Shown: positions 9,733 through 16,738 of the stretch, piece after piece
How positions within the stretch are numbered: position 1 is the first letter of the stretch
Layout of the letters: every line of letters begins with the position of its first letter
Assembly: GCF_900116605.1 (NCBI RefSeq)
Contig: NZ_FPBC01000001.1
Span: 186,001 to 250,000, forward strand
Length of the DNA: 64,000 bases
DNA from: Pseudomonas marincola
GTDB taxonomy: Bacteria > Pseudomonadota > Gammaproteobacteria > Pseudomonadales > Pseudomonadaceae
Direction of reading: 5' to 3'
Notes under the pieces: generated by a model
What the model saw: only the letters and a program-made list of their open reading frames with translations
What the model was told of the DNA's origin: nothing
Database searches by the model: none
Made by a program: the position numbers and the translations under genes

Positions 9733-9809
9733 GCATAACAACTGGTTCAAATCGCTCGCTCCGCTCGTTGGGACGGGCTTAAGCCCGCCCCCTTAACCAA
9801 ACGTTAGGC
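9733..9809 (+). repeat. attC recombination site 1
   Basis: A 77-bp imperfect palindrome. The outer arms are GCATAAC (9733-9739) and GTTAGGC (9803-9809), which are R'' and R' core sites pairing with one mismatch; recombination would occur after the G at 9803. Inner arms CTGGTT and AACCA also pair. The centre (CGCTCGCTCCGCTCGTTGGG, then ACGGGCTTAAGCCCG) is typical of Pseudomonas-type attC sites. Confidence 0.85.
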
Positions 9810-9830
9810 AATAAATGTGGAGGCTGAAAG

Positions 9831-10196
9831 ATGAGTGACCTGAAACAAAAAATTTATGAGTGCCCATGCAAGCAATGCCGCGCACTATATCGGCTGATTG
9901 AGGAGTCTGGGGCAAAAATCAGGTTTTCCGAAGTAAATGCTGGGCGACTTTGTGAGCTAGCGGTAGTGGCTGCCGAAGGAGTCGATGGAATGCCTGAAAT
10001 TGCCGTTGTCGCAGCAAGAAGATTATACGCTAAGCACTTGGGCGTAAGTCTTACTGGGCCTACCAGCAACGCAGATTATCCGGCTCACATTCAGTGGGCA
10101 GTAAGCAATTCAAACCATAATCCAGCAGCTAAAAACAAAATTAATCTTGGCAGGGCTAAGGCCATATATGTGAATGGTAGGTTTATTCTTCAGTAG
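9831..10196 (+). CDS. Cassette gene of unknown function, 121 aa
   Basis: I do not recognise this protein. It is a soluble 121-aa product with a Cys cluster near the N-terminus (C11-P-C13-K-Q-C16), an alpha-helical middle rich in Ala and Val, and a C-terminus ending RAKAIYVNGRFILQ. There is no signal peptide or membrane segment. GGAGG at 9818-9822 precedes the ATG. The gene lies between two attC sites, so it is a mobile cassette ORF, and its codon use is more A/T-rich than that of its chromosomal neighbours. The CxCxxC group could bind a metal, but with only three Cys that is speculative. Confidence 0.75.
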   Translation: MSDLKQKIYECPCKQCRALYRLIEESGAKIRFSEVNAGRLCELAVVAAEGVDGMPEIAVVAARRLYAKHLGVSLTGPTSNADYPAHIQWAVSNSNHNPAAKNKINLGRAKAIYVNGRFILQ

Positions 10197-10211
10197 CCGA
10201 CTATCTAAAGC

Positions 10212-10287
10212 GCCTATCAAGGCGCTGAAATCGCTTATTTCATTCGCTGGGACGGCGATCCGCCGCCCCTTAACAAGGTGGTTGGCG
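10212..10287 (+). repeat. attC recombination site 2 (slightly decayed)
   Basis: About 76 bp. It aligns end to end with site 1, sharing TCAA, GAAATCGCT, CGCTGGGACGG and CCGCCCCTTAAC. R'' reads GCCTATC (one change from RYYYAAC). R' reads GTTGGCG, which departs from GTTRRRY at its last two positions, so recombination activity may be reduced. Confidence 0.75.
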
Positions 10288-10301
10288 GTTAAGGAGGTTC
10301 T

Positions 10302-11300
10302 ATGGCGGAGCAGCGCGAATTTGATATTGCCCTCTCGTTCGCTGGCGAGGATCGGGACTATGTGGACCAGGTAGCAAACCTCCTGAGAGACTCAGGCGTA
10401 AAGGTCTTTTATGACGTCTTCGAAGAAGCGAGTCTTTGGGGCAAGAACCTTTACGAGTACCTATCTGAGATTTATATGAACAAGGCGTGTTACACGATCA
10501 TGTTCATATCGGAGTACTACGCGAAAAAGATGTGGACAACCCACGAGCGGAACTCTATGCAAGCTCGGGCATTCCAAGAAAGTCAGGAATATATCCTCCC
10601 GGCCAGGTTCGATGACACGGCTATACCAGGGGTTCTGCCTACAGTTGGATATATTTCCTTGATCAATCGCACTCCAGACAAGTTTGTAGAGATCATTCAC
10701 AAGAAACTCATCAATAGCGGGAGAACTGTACCGTCTTACGCAGTCCGCAAGGCTCTATTCTCAACAGCAGCGATCCCACGCGTTGATCCAAAGATGCCTC
10801 GCGTATCGGTAATGTCTACGTCCGGAGCTGTCGTGTCCGGAGCGACAGTCGTCGCCATTGCGGATAACGACACAACGAAGACTGGACACACCGACTCCAG
10901 CGGAGTCGCAGCCTTCACGATTACAACTCGCCGAAGCTATCAACTACTTGTCGCACACGCAGAGTTTCCGGGAGCCGTAATCCCATCATGGGACCCGGCG
11001 GAGGATATTGAGATATCGCTGGCGCCAACTGAGAACACAGGGTCAGTGCTATGTCATAGCACCTGCTACATACCAGGTCTTGAGGGTCGCCTTGATCCGA
11101 TTCTGGATACCAGCAAAAGATCGTACCTATACGCCGACAATATCGCGATCAATGGACGCGAGAGTCAGCCAGCCACATTCAAAGTTAATCACCCCTTTGA
11201 GCTAGAGGATTCCAACGGGGTGGTGATGCAAGTTCGCGTGCTGCACATTCAAGGGAGCACGTCATTGTTACAGTTCGTGCGACCACGATATGACCGCTAA
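10302..11300 (+). CDS. TIR-domain protein with transthyretin-like and C-terminal beta domains
   Basis: The product is 332 aa. The N-terminal TIR domain (about 7-120) opens with FDIALSFAGEDRDYVDQVA. It contains the W-x-x-x-E motif W78-T-T-H-E82, in which Glu82 is the expected catalytic residue of NAD+-cleaving TIRs. Residues about 166-242 (PRVSVMSTSGAVVSGATVVA, then TDSSGVAAFTI) look like a carboxypeptidase-regulatory/transthyretin-type beta sandwich. The C-terminal 80 residues form another beta-rich unit of unknown family. There is no membrane segment. AAGGAGG at 10291-10297 is an almost ideal ribosome binding site for ATG 10302. The gene sits in an attC cassette. TIR proteins in mobile DNA often serve in anti-phage NAD+ depletion, but that role here is inference. 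Confidence 0.9.
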   Translation: MAEQREFDIALSFAGEDRDYVDQVANLLRDSGVKVFYDVFEEASLWGKNLYEYLSEIYMNKACYTIMFISEYYAKKMWTTHERNSMQARAFQESQEYILPARFDDTAIPGVLPTVGYISLINRTPDKFVEIIHKKLINSGRTVPSYAVRKALFSTAAIPRVDPKMPRVSVMSTSGAVVSGATVVAIADNDTTKTGHTDSSGVAAFTITTRRSYQLLVAHAEFPGAVIPSWDPAEDIEISLAPTENTGSVLCHSTCYIPGLEGRLDPILDTSKRSYLYADNIAINGRESQPATFKVNHPFELEDSNGVVMQVRVLHIQGSTSLLQFVRPRYDR

Positions 11301-11376
11301 CCATCGGCTCTACCCAAAGTCCTTGCTGCCGCTTCGCGTCGTAAGCGCCGCGGGTAAATCGGGGCCTTAAATGGCG
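11295..11376 (+). repeat. Possible third, degenerate attC site
   Basis: CGCTAAC at 11295-11301 matches RYYYAAC except at its first base and overlaps the TAA stop of the TIR gene, a common cassette arrangement. CTACCC and GGGTA can pair further in. The expected GTTAGCG partner is missing; only ATGGCG near 11371-11376 is left. This may be a decayed attC or chance. Confidence 0.3.
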
Positions 11377-11411
11377 TGGCAAAGTGTGAGTAGCCCTTGG
11401 TGCCGTAGCCA

Positions 11412-11766
11412 CTAAATGACCGTTCCTTGCCGTATGCTGCCTATCTCAATTAGCTGCTTAAGCTCACTTCCGTCCTCCTCCTGCAACCACACTTCAATCC
11501 AAATACATACGCATAGCCAATTACGCTGCCACCGCACCTATTCGCCCCTCCACCCGAGCAAACTCACTCTGCAACCAAACGAGTAACGTGCAATCTGCAC
11601 GACCAAAACCCTTGAAGTTTGCGAATCGCATGATGGCACTAAGCCTTACAAATCTATAACCCATTGAAAAACATAAGAATATAAAAACCAAAAAAGCTGG
11701 CACAGGCCTTGCGATAGTTAAGACGTATCTGGAGCCAACACAGGCTGCATATCGAATCACTCGCAA
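11412..11766 (-). pseudogene. Coding-like debris downstream of the cassette array
   Basis: Two overlapping minus-strand open stretches look protein-like but do not form a normal gene. 11521-11766 ends LLVWLQSEFARVEGRIGAVA. 11412-11537, in another frame and without a start, has IWIEVWLQEEDGSELKQ and ends IGSIRQGTVI. The shared VWLQ-E element in different frames could mean a frameshifted or duplicated remnant. Family unknown; chance is possible. The 5' part also overlaps the BON-gene promoter. Confidence 0.25.
11697..11712 (+). promoter_or_regulatory. sigma54 (RpoN) -24/-12 promoter of the BON-domain gene
   Basis: CTGGCACAGGCCTTGC matches YTGGCACGNNNNTTGC at all positions but one, with exactly 10 bp between GG (11699-11700) and GC (11711-11712). 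Transcription would start near 11724, about 55 bases before the ATG at 11779. Confidence 0.65.
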
Positions 11767-11778
11767 GGAGACGCTACG

Positions 11779-12156
11779 ATGAAAAAGCCAATGAATAAGA
11801 CCCTTATCAGCGCCGCAGCTGCCACAGCATTGAGCCTTAGCATGGCGAGTTCGGTCTGGGCAGGTTCCGAGCCTGGCGCAGAGCCAATGATTCCGGCTGA
11901 AGGCACCACCATGAACGAGATGAATCAGGGCGCAGCCGCGCAGTCTGATGAGTGGATCACTGAAAAGGTCCAGCAGAATCTCGGCACTGAAGTGACCCTG
12001 AAAACGGCCAACATCAATGTCGACACCATGAAAGGTATAGTGACCTTGACCGGTACCGTTGCCACTGACGAAGCCCGTGACAAGGCTGTCGAGCTTGCAG
12101 AAGCGGTAGATGGCGTTAACGAAGTCAAAGCAGAAGCACTGACTTCGCCGAAGTAA
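11779..12156 (+). CDS. BON-domain periplasmic protein (OsmY-like)
   Basis: The precursor is 125 aa with a Sec signal peptide ending around VWA/G (residues 26-29). A low-complexity linker follows, then one BON domain (about 52-122: DEWITEKVQQNLGTE, INVDTMKGIVTLTGTVATDE, ELAEAVDGVNEVKAEAL). BON proteins such as OsmY and DolP bind phospholipid or act as periplasmic chaperones under osmotic stress. CAAGGAGACG gives the ribosome binding site. The gene is monocistronic, with a sigma54-type promoter upstream and a strong terminator downstream. RpoN control would be unusual for an osmotic-stress type protein. Confidence 0.88.
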   Translation: MKKPMNKTLISAAAATALSLSMASSVWAGSEPGAEPMIPAEGTTMNEMNQGAAAQSDEWITEKVQQNLGTEVTLKTANINVDTMKGIVTLTGTVATDEARDKAVELAEAVDGVNEVKAEALTSPK

Positions 12157-12182
12157 GCCAGCAGTAACTGATATTTTAATCA

Positions 12183-12228
12183 GTAAACAAAGCCCCGACG
12201 TTGATAGCGTCGGGGCTTTGTTGTTTAC
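12183..12228. terminator. Strong bidirectional terminator after the BON gene
   Basis: AAAGCCCCGACG (12189-12200) pairs perfectly with CGTCGGGGCTTT (12208-12219) around a 7-nt loop. Flanking GTAAACA and TGTTTAC-like sequence extends the pairing. It serves the BON gene and possibly rof, which runs convergently. Confidence 0.85.
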
Positions 12229-12270
12229 GTAAGTATTTGCTCAGTAGCATGCAGCCGTGGCCGCGGATGC

Positions 12271-12555
12271 TCAGTCATCCGTGCTGCAGAACTGCCCGGC
12301 CAGCTCAATACGCTTAAACGATGCGCGAGCTTCGGTTGGGGTGATTGCGACTAACCGATCCAGCCGCAATTCAAAAGCGCCCTCGTTATTTTGCAGCTTA
12401 AGAAACTCTTCCTTGCTTGGGGCGGTACGTGTGTCGACCGCCCTCGCCTGCAAGGTGCTGCCGTCATCGAGTTCAAGCAACAGCTCATAGCCATGCAAAC
12501 AGGCGATTTCCAGATAATCATAGAGATCACAATTCAGCGGTTTGTAGGTGCTCAT
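12271..12555 (-). CDS. rof: Rho-binding antiterminator Rof
   Basis: From ATG 12555 the product is 94 aa. It starts MSTYKPLNCDLYDYLEIAC, which aligns with E. coli Rof (YQPINCDDYDNLELAC). The Sm-like beta barrel region (LLLELDDGSTLQARAVDT) and ELRLDRLVAI follow. Rof binds Rho hexamers and blocks Rho-dependent termination. The frame is open upstream to 12738, but that extension is composed like non-coding sequence and overlaps gloA, so the start at 12555 is preferred. It lies 61 bp downstream of gloA on the same strand and may be the last gene of that transcript. Confidence 0.85.
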   Translation of the reverse strand: MSTYKPLNCDLYDYLEIACLHGYELLLELDDGSTLQARAVDTRTAPSKEEFLKLQNNEGAFELRLDRLVAITPTEARASFKRIELAGQFCSTDD

Positions 12556-12616
12556 GGCAAACTCCGCTTTGATACTTTGCAGGCCCGCAAGTTGCTCAAA
12601 CTGGCGCGAGCGCCGG

Positions 12617-13036
12617 TTACCACTTACCGGTGTTGGCCATCGACTTCCAGGGTTCTGCAGGCGCCAGTGGCTCACCTGCCTGAAGCAGTTCGATGGAGAT
12701 ATTATCCGGCGAGCGGACAAAGGCCATGTGGCCGTCACGCGGTGGCCGGTTGATGGTTACGCCGTGATCCATCAAGCGCTGGCAAGTGGCATAAATGTCA
12801 TCTACGCGGTACGCCAGATGGCCAAAATTACGGCCTTCGCCGTACGGCTCCGGGTCCCAGTTGTAGGTCAATTCAACCTGCGCTTCGTGATCACCGGGCG
12901 CGGCCAGAAATACCAGCGTGAAGCGACCTTGCTCGCTTTCGTGGGTTTTCAGCAACTCGAGCCCAAGCGCATCGCGATAAAAGCGTAGTGACTGCTCGAT
13001 ATCGGTCACGCGGACCATTGTATGTAGGTATTTCAC
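12617..13036 (-). CDS. gloA: Lactoylglutathione lyase (glyoxalase I)
   Basis: The product is 139 aa with the two beta-alpha-beta-beta-beta modules of glyoxalase I. Metal ligands can be assigned as His5, Glu55 (QVELTYNW), His73 (NFGHLAY) and Glu116 (ISIELLQ), as in the short, Ni-type enzyme of E. coli. It converts the methylglyoxal-glutathione hemithioacetal into S-lactoylglutathione in the cytoplasm. GAGAAACTTG precedes the ATG. It follows the ABM monooxygenase gene by 43 bp and probably belongs to the same leftward transcript as the PfpI-like gene, suggesting an electrophile-detoxification unit. Confidence 0.93.
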   Translation of the reverse strand: MKYLHTMVRVTDIEQSLRFYRDALGLELLKTHESEQGRFTLVFLAAPGDHEAQVELTYNWDPEPYGEGRNFGHLAYRVDDIYATCQRLMDHGVTINRPPRDGHMAFVRSPDNISIELLQAGEPLAPAEPWKSMANTGKW

Positions 13037-13079
13037 AAGTTTCTCCAGTCAGTAGCTGTCTGATATTAACCAGACAGGC

Positions 13080-13403
13080 TTAAACCTTGGCGCTGATTGA
13101 GCGATAAGGCTGGGCATTCACCGGGTTTGATAAACGCACCTCAACCGGCGCTGCAATCCACTCGCCGGCCTGCGCGCGATAGCCTTTGTAGTGCTCGCTT
13201 TCGCGGTGCGCTTCAACCGCAGCCATATCGTCGTAAATTTCGAAAATATCAAACACGTTGGCATCGTCAGCGCGCACGAACAGGTCGTAGCGCTGGTTGC
13301 CCGCCTCGGCGCGCGAATGGCTGACCATCAATTGCAGCGCCTTTTCCATGTTTTCGCGATGTTCTGGTTTAACAGTAACGGTGGCAAAAATAGCAACGGT
13401 CAT
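13080..13403 (-). CDS. ABM-domain monooxygenase, YgiN-like
   Basis: From ATG 13403 the product is 107 aa, a single antibiotic biosynthesis monooxygenase (ABM) fold: MTVAIFATVTVKPEHRENME, then RYDLFVRADDANVFDIFEIY and AHRESEHYKGY. The pattern fits YgiN-type quinol monooxygenases, cofactor-free enzymes that oxidise quinols. AGGAGG at 13411-13416 fixes the start; the open frame further upstream to 13466 lacks such a site. It lies between the PfpI-like and gloA genes on the same strand, probably in one operon responding to reactive carbonyls or quinones. Confidence 0.85.
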   Translation of the reverse strand: MTVAIFATVTVKPEHRENMEKALQLMVSHSRAEAGNQRYDLFVRADDANVFDIFEIYDDMAAVEAHRESEHYKGYRAQAGEWIAAPVEVRLSNPVNAQPYRSISAKV

Positions 13404-13473
13404 GAAAATCCTCCTGAATTCAATACGCCAAAAGCGCCAGGCACGGGCCTGACGCTTTCGCTGCAAACAAGGC

Positions 13474-14148
13474 TTAAAGCAGTTTCATCAGCGCTTCGGC
13501 AGTTGCATCCGATGAGCCTGGGTTCTGCCCGGTAATCAACAAGCCATCAACTTCGACATGGCTTTGCCAGTCATCGCTGCGGCTGTACAAACCGCCGTTG
13601 CCTTTAAGCATATCTTCTACCAGAAATGGCACCACATCGGTCAACTGCACGGCCTCCTCTTCACTGTTGCTGAAGCCAGTGACCTTCTTGCCCTTAACCA
13701 ACGGCTGCCCATCGGCAGCTTTGGTGTGGCGCAGCACGGCCGGCGCATGGCACACCGCCGCAACGGGTTTGCCCAGCCCCTGGAAACGCTCGATCAGGGC
13801 AATCGACTTCGCGTCTTCGGCCAGATCCCACAGCGGGCCATGGCCGCCCGGGTAAAAGACCGCATCGAAGTCTTCGGCTTTCACTTGCTCAAGCTTGACT
13901 GTGTTGGCCAAGTCTTTTTGCGCCGCCGGGTCCTTGTCAAAACGCCGCGTGGCATCAGTCTGTGCGTCATCCGCCGCGCTGTTCGGGTCAATCGGCGGCT
14001 GGCCGCCCTTGGGCGATGCCAGCGTCAGCTCAACGCCGGCGTCTTTGAATACATAGTAAGGGGATGCAAATTCTTCGAGCCAGAAGCCGGTTTTATGGCC
14101 AGTGTCGCCAAGTTGATCGTGGGACGTAAGCACCATCAGAATCTTCAT
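13474..14148 (-). CDS. DJ-1/PfpI-family protein (Hsp31-like class I amidotransferase fold)
   Basis: The product is 224 aa. The nucleophile elbow is AVCHAPAVL (Cys133, His134), and an acidic residue in WLEEFASP (Glu25/26) completes the family site. FYPGGHGPLWDL is also typical. This matches the Hsp31/YajL-like branch that includes glutathione-independent glyoxalase III and deglycases. The protein is cytoplasmic. It would be the first gene of the leftward run with the ABM monooxygenase, gloA and rof. A LysR regulator starts divergently within about 45-110 bp, which suggests that it controls this run. Confidence 0.88.
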   Translation of the reverse strand: MKILMVLTSHDQLGDTGHKTGFWLEEFASPYYVFKDAGVELTLASPKGGQPPIDPNSAADDAQTDATRRFDKDPAAQKDLANTVKLEQVKAEDFDAVFYPGGHGPLWDLAEDAKSIALIERFQGLGKPVAAVCHAPAVLRHTKAADGQPLVKGKKVTGFSNSEEEAVQLTDVVPFLVEDMLKGNGGLYSRSDDWQSHVEVDGLLITGQNPGSSDATAEALMKLL

Positions 14149-14190
14149 GTTGATTGCCTCCAGCGGCTAAAGCCAGGTTCGGTTTAAGTT

Positions 14191-15186
14191 GTGAGGATGA
14201 TAGCCACACACCTATCATTCGAAAATTCAAAAGAAGTAATTGCTGGTATCCAAATTTTGAATATCGTAAATAAAGACCTCAATCTGCTGCTGGTGTTCCA
14301 TGTGCTCTATCAGGAGCGCAGCGTGTCGCGAGCCGCCGTGCGCATGGCTATCAGCCAACCGGCGCTGAGCCATAAGCTTAATAAGTTGCGCCATGAATTG
14401 GCCGATCCCTTGTTTGTGCGCGCACCGCGTGGCCTCACGCCAACGCCCCGTGCACACGAGTTGGCGCCAGAGGTGCAGAGACTGGTGGCCGCGCTGGAGT
14501 CTTTTTACGACCAGAGTGAAGGCCGCGACTTCCTCACCCGCACAGAGCACATCCACCTCTACACCACCGACTACATGGAACAAACCCTGCTGCCGGGCCT
14601 ATTGCCGCGCCTGCGCAGTCAGGCGCCGAATCTGGTGCTGATCACTCACAATACCCGTGGATTATTACCCCGCGAAGAACTCGAGAAAGGCACCTGTGAT
14701 CTGGCCATTGCCGGTTTTTTTGCCGATCTGCCGGATACGTTTCGCCAACAGCGACTGCTCAGTGAAGACTTCGTCGTGCTGGCCTCAAAGAGCAATCAAC
14801 AGCTGGCAGGCGACCTTGATATGCAAACGTATCTGGCCTGCGAACACCTGCTGACCACGCTCACCGGCGACCTCAACGGCATTGTCGATCGCGCACTTGA
14901 GGCCAACGGCTTGAGCCGCAAAGTGGCTGCGGGTTTATCCAGTTTTCTGGCACCGACCCGGCTGATTCGCGGCACAGACTTACTGCTCACCTGCTTGCGC
15001 TCAATCGGTGAGGAAGCCATCGCCCGCGATCCGGATTTACGCCTGTATCCGCTGCCGCTGCCATTGCAGCTGCCCACTGTCGAGGTGATGCAAATATGGC
15101 ATGAGCGCACCGATGCAGATCACCTGCGCCGCTGGTTGCGTCAGCAGATCCAAACGCTGGCGAGCGAGTTGCACGCTGGCCGCTAG
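14191..15186 (+). CDS. LysR-family transcriptional regulator
   Basis: The winged-helix domain begins NKDLNLLLVFHVLYQERSVSRAA and continues AISQPALSHKLNKLRHELADPLFVR. An effector-binding domain of normal size follows. The start is uncertain. The frame opens with GTG 14191 and ATG 14197, but both sit on top of the GTGAGG that would be their own ribosome site, while family members usually begin about 22 codons later (TTG at 14257). Its head-to-head position with the PfpI-like gene suggests control of that detoxification operon. Its 3' end overlaps the end of the convergent mocR-type gene by 4 bp. Confidence 0.9.
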   Translation: MRMIATHLSFENSKEVIAGIQILNIVNKDLNLLLVFHVLYQERSVSRAAVRMAISQPALSHKLNKLRHELADPLFVRAPRGLTPTPRAHELAPEVQRLVAALESFYDQSEGRDFLTRTEHIHLYTTDYMEQTLLPGLLPRLRSQAPNLVLITHNTRGLLPREELEKGTCDLAIAGFFADLPDTFRQQRLLSEDFVVLASKSNQQLAGDLDMQTYLACEHLLTTLTGDLNGIVDRALEANGLSRKVAAGLSSFLAPTRLIRGTDLLLTCLRSIGEEAIARDPDLRLYPLPLPLQLPTVEVMQIWHERTDADHLRRWLRQQIQTLASELHAGR

Positions 15187-16649
15187 TCTGCCCACGCACG
15201 GCTCAAGGCCTGTAACGCGCGCTCAATATCTGGCTCAGCGACTGCCGCAAACCCCAACACCAGCCCGGCCCGCTGCGCCTCGGGCGGGGTGCTTTCAGGC
15301 AGCCAGTAGCTGCTCAGGCCATTGACCTCAACGCCTACGTTGGCTGCGCGTTCAATCAGTTCACGCTCGCGCTCGACGCTGCTCACGCGCACGCACAGAT
15401 GCAGCCCTGCATCAACGGCGGGCATGGCAGCGCAGCCGCGAATATTCTTCGGCCAGTGTGCCAGTAGCATGTCGCGCCGACTGCGCGCTGCCGTACGCAT
15501 GCGCCGGATATGTCGCTGAAAATGGCCACTGCTGATGAACTCGGCCATCACCGCCTGCGTGCCGATTTCGGAGTGGCGAATGTCCAGCGCTCGGCGGCGG
15601 GAAAATGCCTGCGCCAATGCAGGCGGCAACAGCAGATAGCCGAGTCGCAACGCCGGAAAGGTGATCTTGCAGAAGGTGCCGACGTACAACACCCGTCCCT
15701 GCCGGTCGAGTGCGGCCAATGGCGCAAGCGGTGTTCCGTTGTAGCGGTACTCGCCATCGTAATCGTCTTCGATAATCCAGCCATCGTTACGTTCGGCCCA
15801 CTCCAGCAGCTCAAGACGACGTTGCAGGGACAACGTCACGCCGGTTGGGTATTGATGCGATGGCGTGAGATAGACCAACCGGCAATTCTCGACCCCTGCT
15901 AATTGCGCGGTATTCAAGCCGTCCGCATCAACTTCGATGCCTTGCAGTTGCGCCCCTGCCACGGCCAGCGCATGCCCTGCAGCGCGATAACCCGGATTTT
16001 CGACCGCTACTTTATCGCCCGGCCGCACCAGCAGTTGAGCACACAAGCTGATGGCTTGCTGGGCGCCACAGGTGATGACGATTTGCGCCGGATCACACGG
16101 CAAGCCACGGCTGTTGCGCAAGTAGGCAGCGATCAGTTCTCGCAACTTGCGATCACCCGCTGGGTCGCCATACCCGAGCCGGGCAAAATCCGGCTTGCGC
16201 CAGAACTTGGCCGAAAGCCGCGCCCAAGTCTCGAAGGGGAACAAGTCAAACGCGGGAACGCCTACCCGAAATGCGCGCGGGGCCCCGGCTGGCGGCAATG
16301 GTAAATAGTGATTCTCTAGTTGCTGCACGGCAGCGCTTGGCGCAGGGTTATCGGCCGTGTTGGGGATTACCGGCGAAATCGCCGCCAGGTCGGCAACGTA
16401 GGTTCCATCGCCCACCCGCCCTTGTATGTAGCCTTCGGCGTAGAGCTGATCGAGTGCACGGGTCACGGTGTTGCGTGAAATTCCCAGCACGCCGGCCAAA
16501 TCCCGACTGGCCGGCAAGCGTACGCCGCTGGGCAGGCGTGCATCGAGAATCCGTTCACGAAGCGCCTCATATAACTGACGCGCCAATGCGCGGCCCGGCT
16601 TTAAATGGATGCCCGACAAATCGACCGGCAGGAGTGGCGCAACCGTCAT
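15183..16649 (-). CDS. MocR/PdxR-type GntR regulator with aminotransferase domain
   Basis: The product is 488 aa. The N-terminal GntR winged helix (about 15-80) contains LPSGVRLPASRDLAGVLGIS and RNTVTRALDQLYAEGYI. The rest is a fold-type I aminotransferase domain with ITCGAQQAISLCAQLL, LTPSHQYPTGVTL, EDDYDGEYRY and GTFCKITFPALRLGY, whose Lys is the expected PLP Schiff-base residue. MocR proteins sense PLP-linked or amino compounds. It is divergent from a paiB-like gene with 89 bp between them, and a direct repeat sits immediately upstream of its ATG. Autoregulation and control of the paiB-GNAT genes are likely but inferred. Confidence 0.93.
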   Translation of the reverse strand: MTVAPLLPVDLSGIHLKPGRALARQLYEALRERILDARLPSGVRLPASRDLAGVLGISRNTVTRALDQLYAEGYIQGRVGDGTYVADLAAISPVIPNTADNPAPSAAVQQLENHYLPLPPAGAPRAFRVGVPAFDLFPFETWARLSAKFWRKPDFARLGYGDPAGDRKLRELIAAYLRNSRGLPCDPAQIVITCGAQQAISLCAQLLVRPGDKVAVENPGYRAAGHALAVAGAQLQGIEVDADGLNTAQLAGVENCRLVYLTPSHQYPTGVTLSLQRRLELLEWAERNDGWIIEDDYDGEYRYNGTPLAPLAALDRQGRVLYVGTFCKITFPALRLGYLLLPPALAQAFSRRRALDIRHSEIGTQAVMAEFISSGHFQRHIRRMRTAARSRRDMLLAHWPKNIRGCAAMPAVDAGLHLCVRVSSVERERELIERAANVGVEVNGLSSYWLPESTPPEAQRAGLVLGFAAVAEPDIERALQALSRAWAD

Positions 16650-16671
16650 AAATTGGCCCTACGAAATTGGC
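16650..16671. promoter_or_regulatory. Direct repeat, possible MocR operator
   Basis: AAATTGGC occurs at 16650-16657 and again at 16664-16671, 14 bp apart centre to centre. It lies directly against the start of the MocR-type gene and within the divergent spacer shared with paiB. MocR proteins such as GabR and PdxR bind direct repeats, which makes this a reasonable operator candidate. Confidence 0.35.
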
Positions 16672-16738
16672 AGATAATGGATCTTACAACAGACCATTAA
16701 CTTGCATAGCATGAATCCACCAATACGGAGCCAGTGCC

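Larger units (their letters stand above)
9733..11376 (+). mobile_element. Orphan integron-type gene cassette array (CALIN-like)
   Basis: Two attC-like sites (9733-9809 and 10212-10287) of nearly equal length and alignable sequence bracket an unknown gene. A TIR-domain gene follows. Its stop codon overlaps a possible third site of poorer quality (11295-11376). Each gene is on the same strand and is a single ORF filling the space between sites, as in integron cassettes. No integrase gene is present within the window, so this looks like a cluster of attC sites lacking an integrase. The cassette genes are visibly richer in A+T than polB. Confidence 0.75.
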
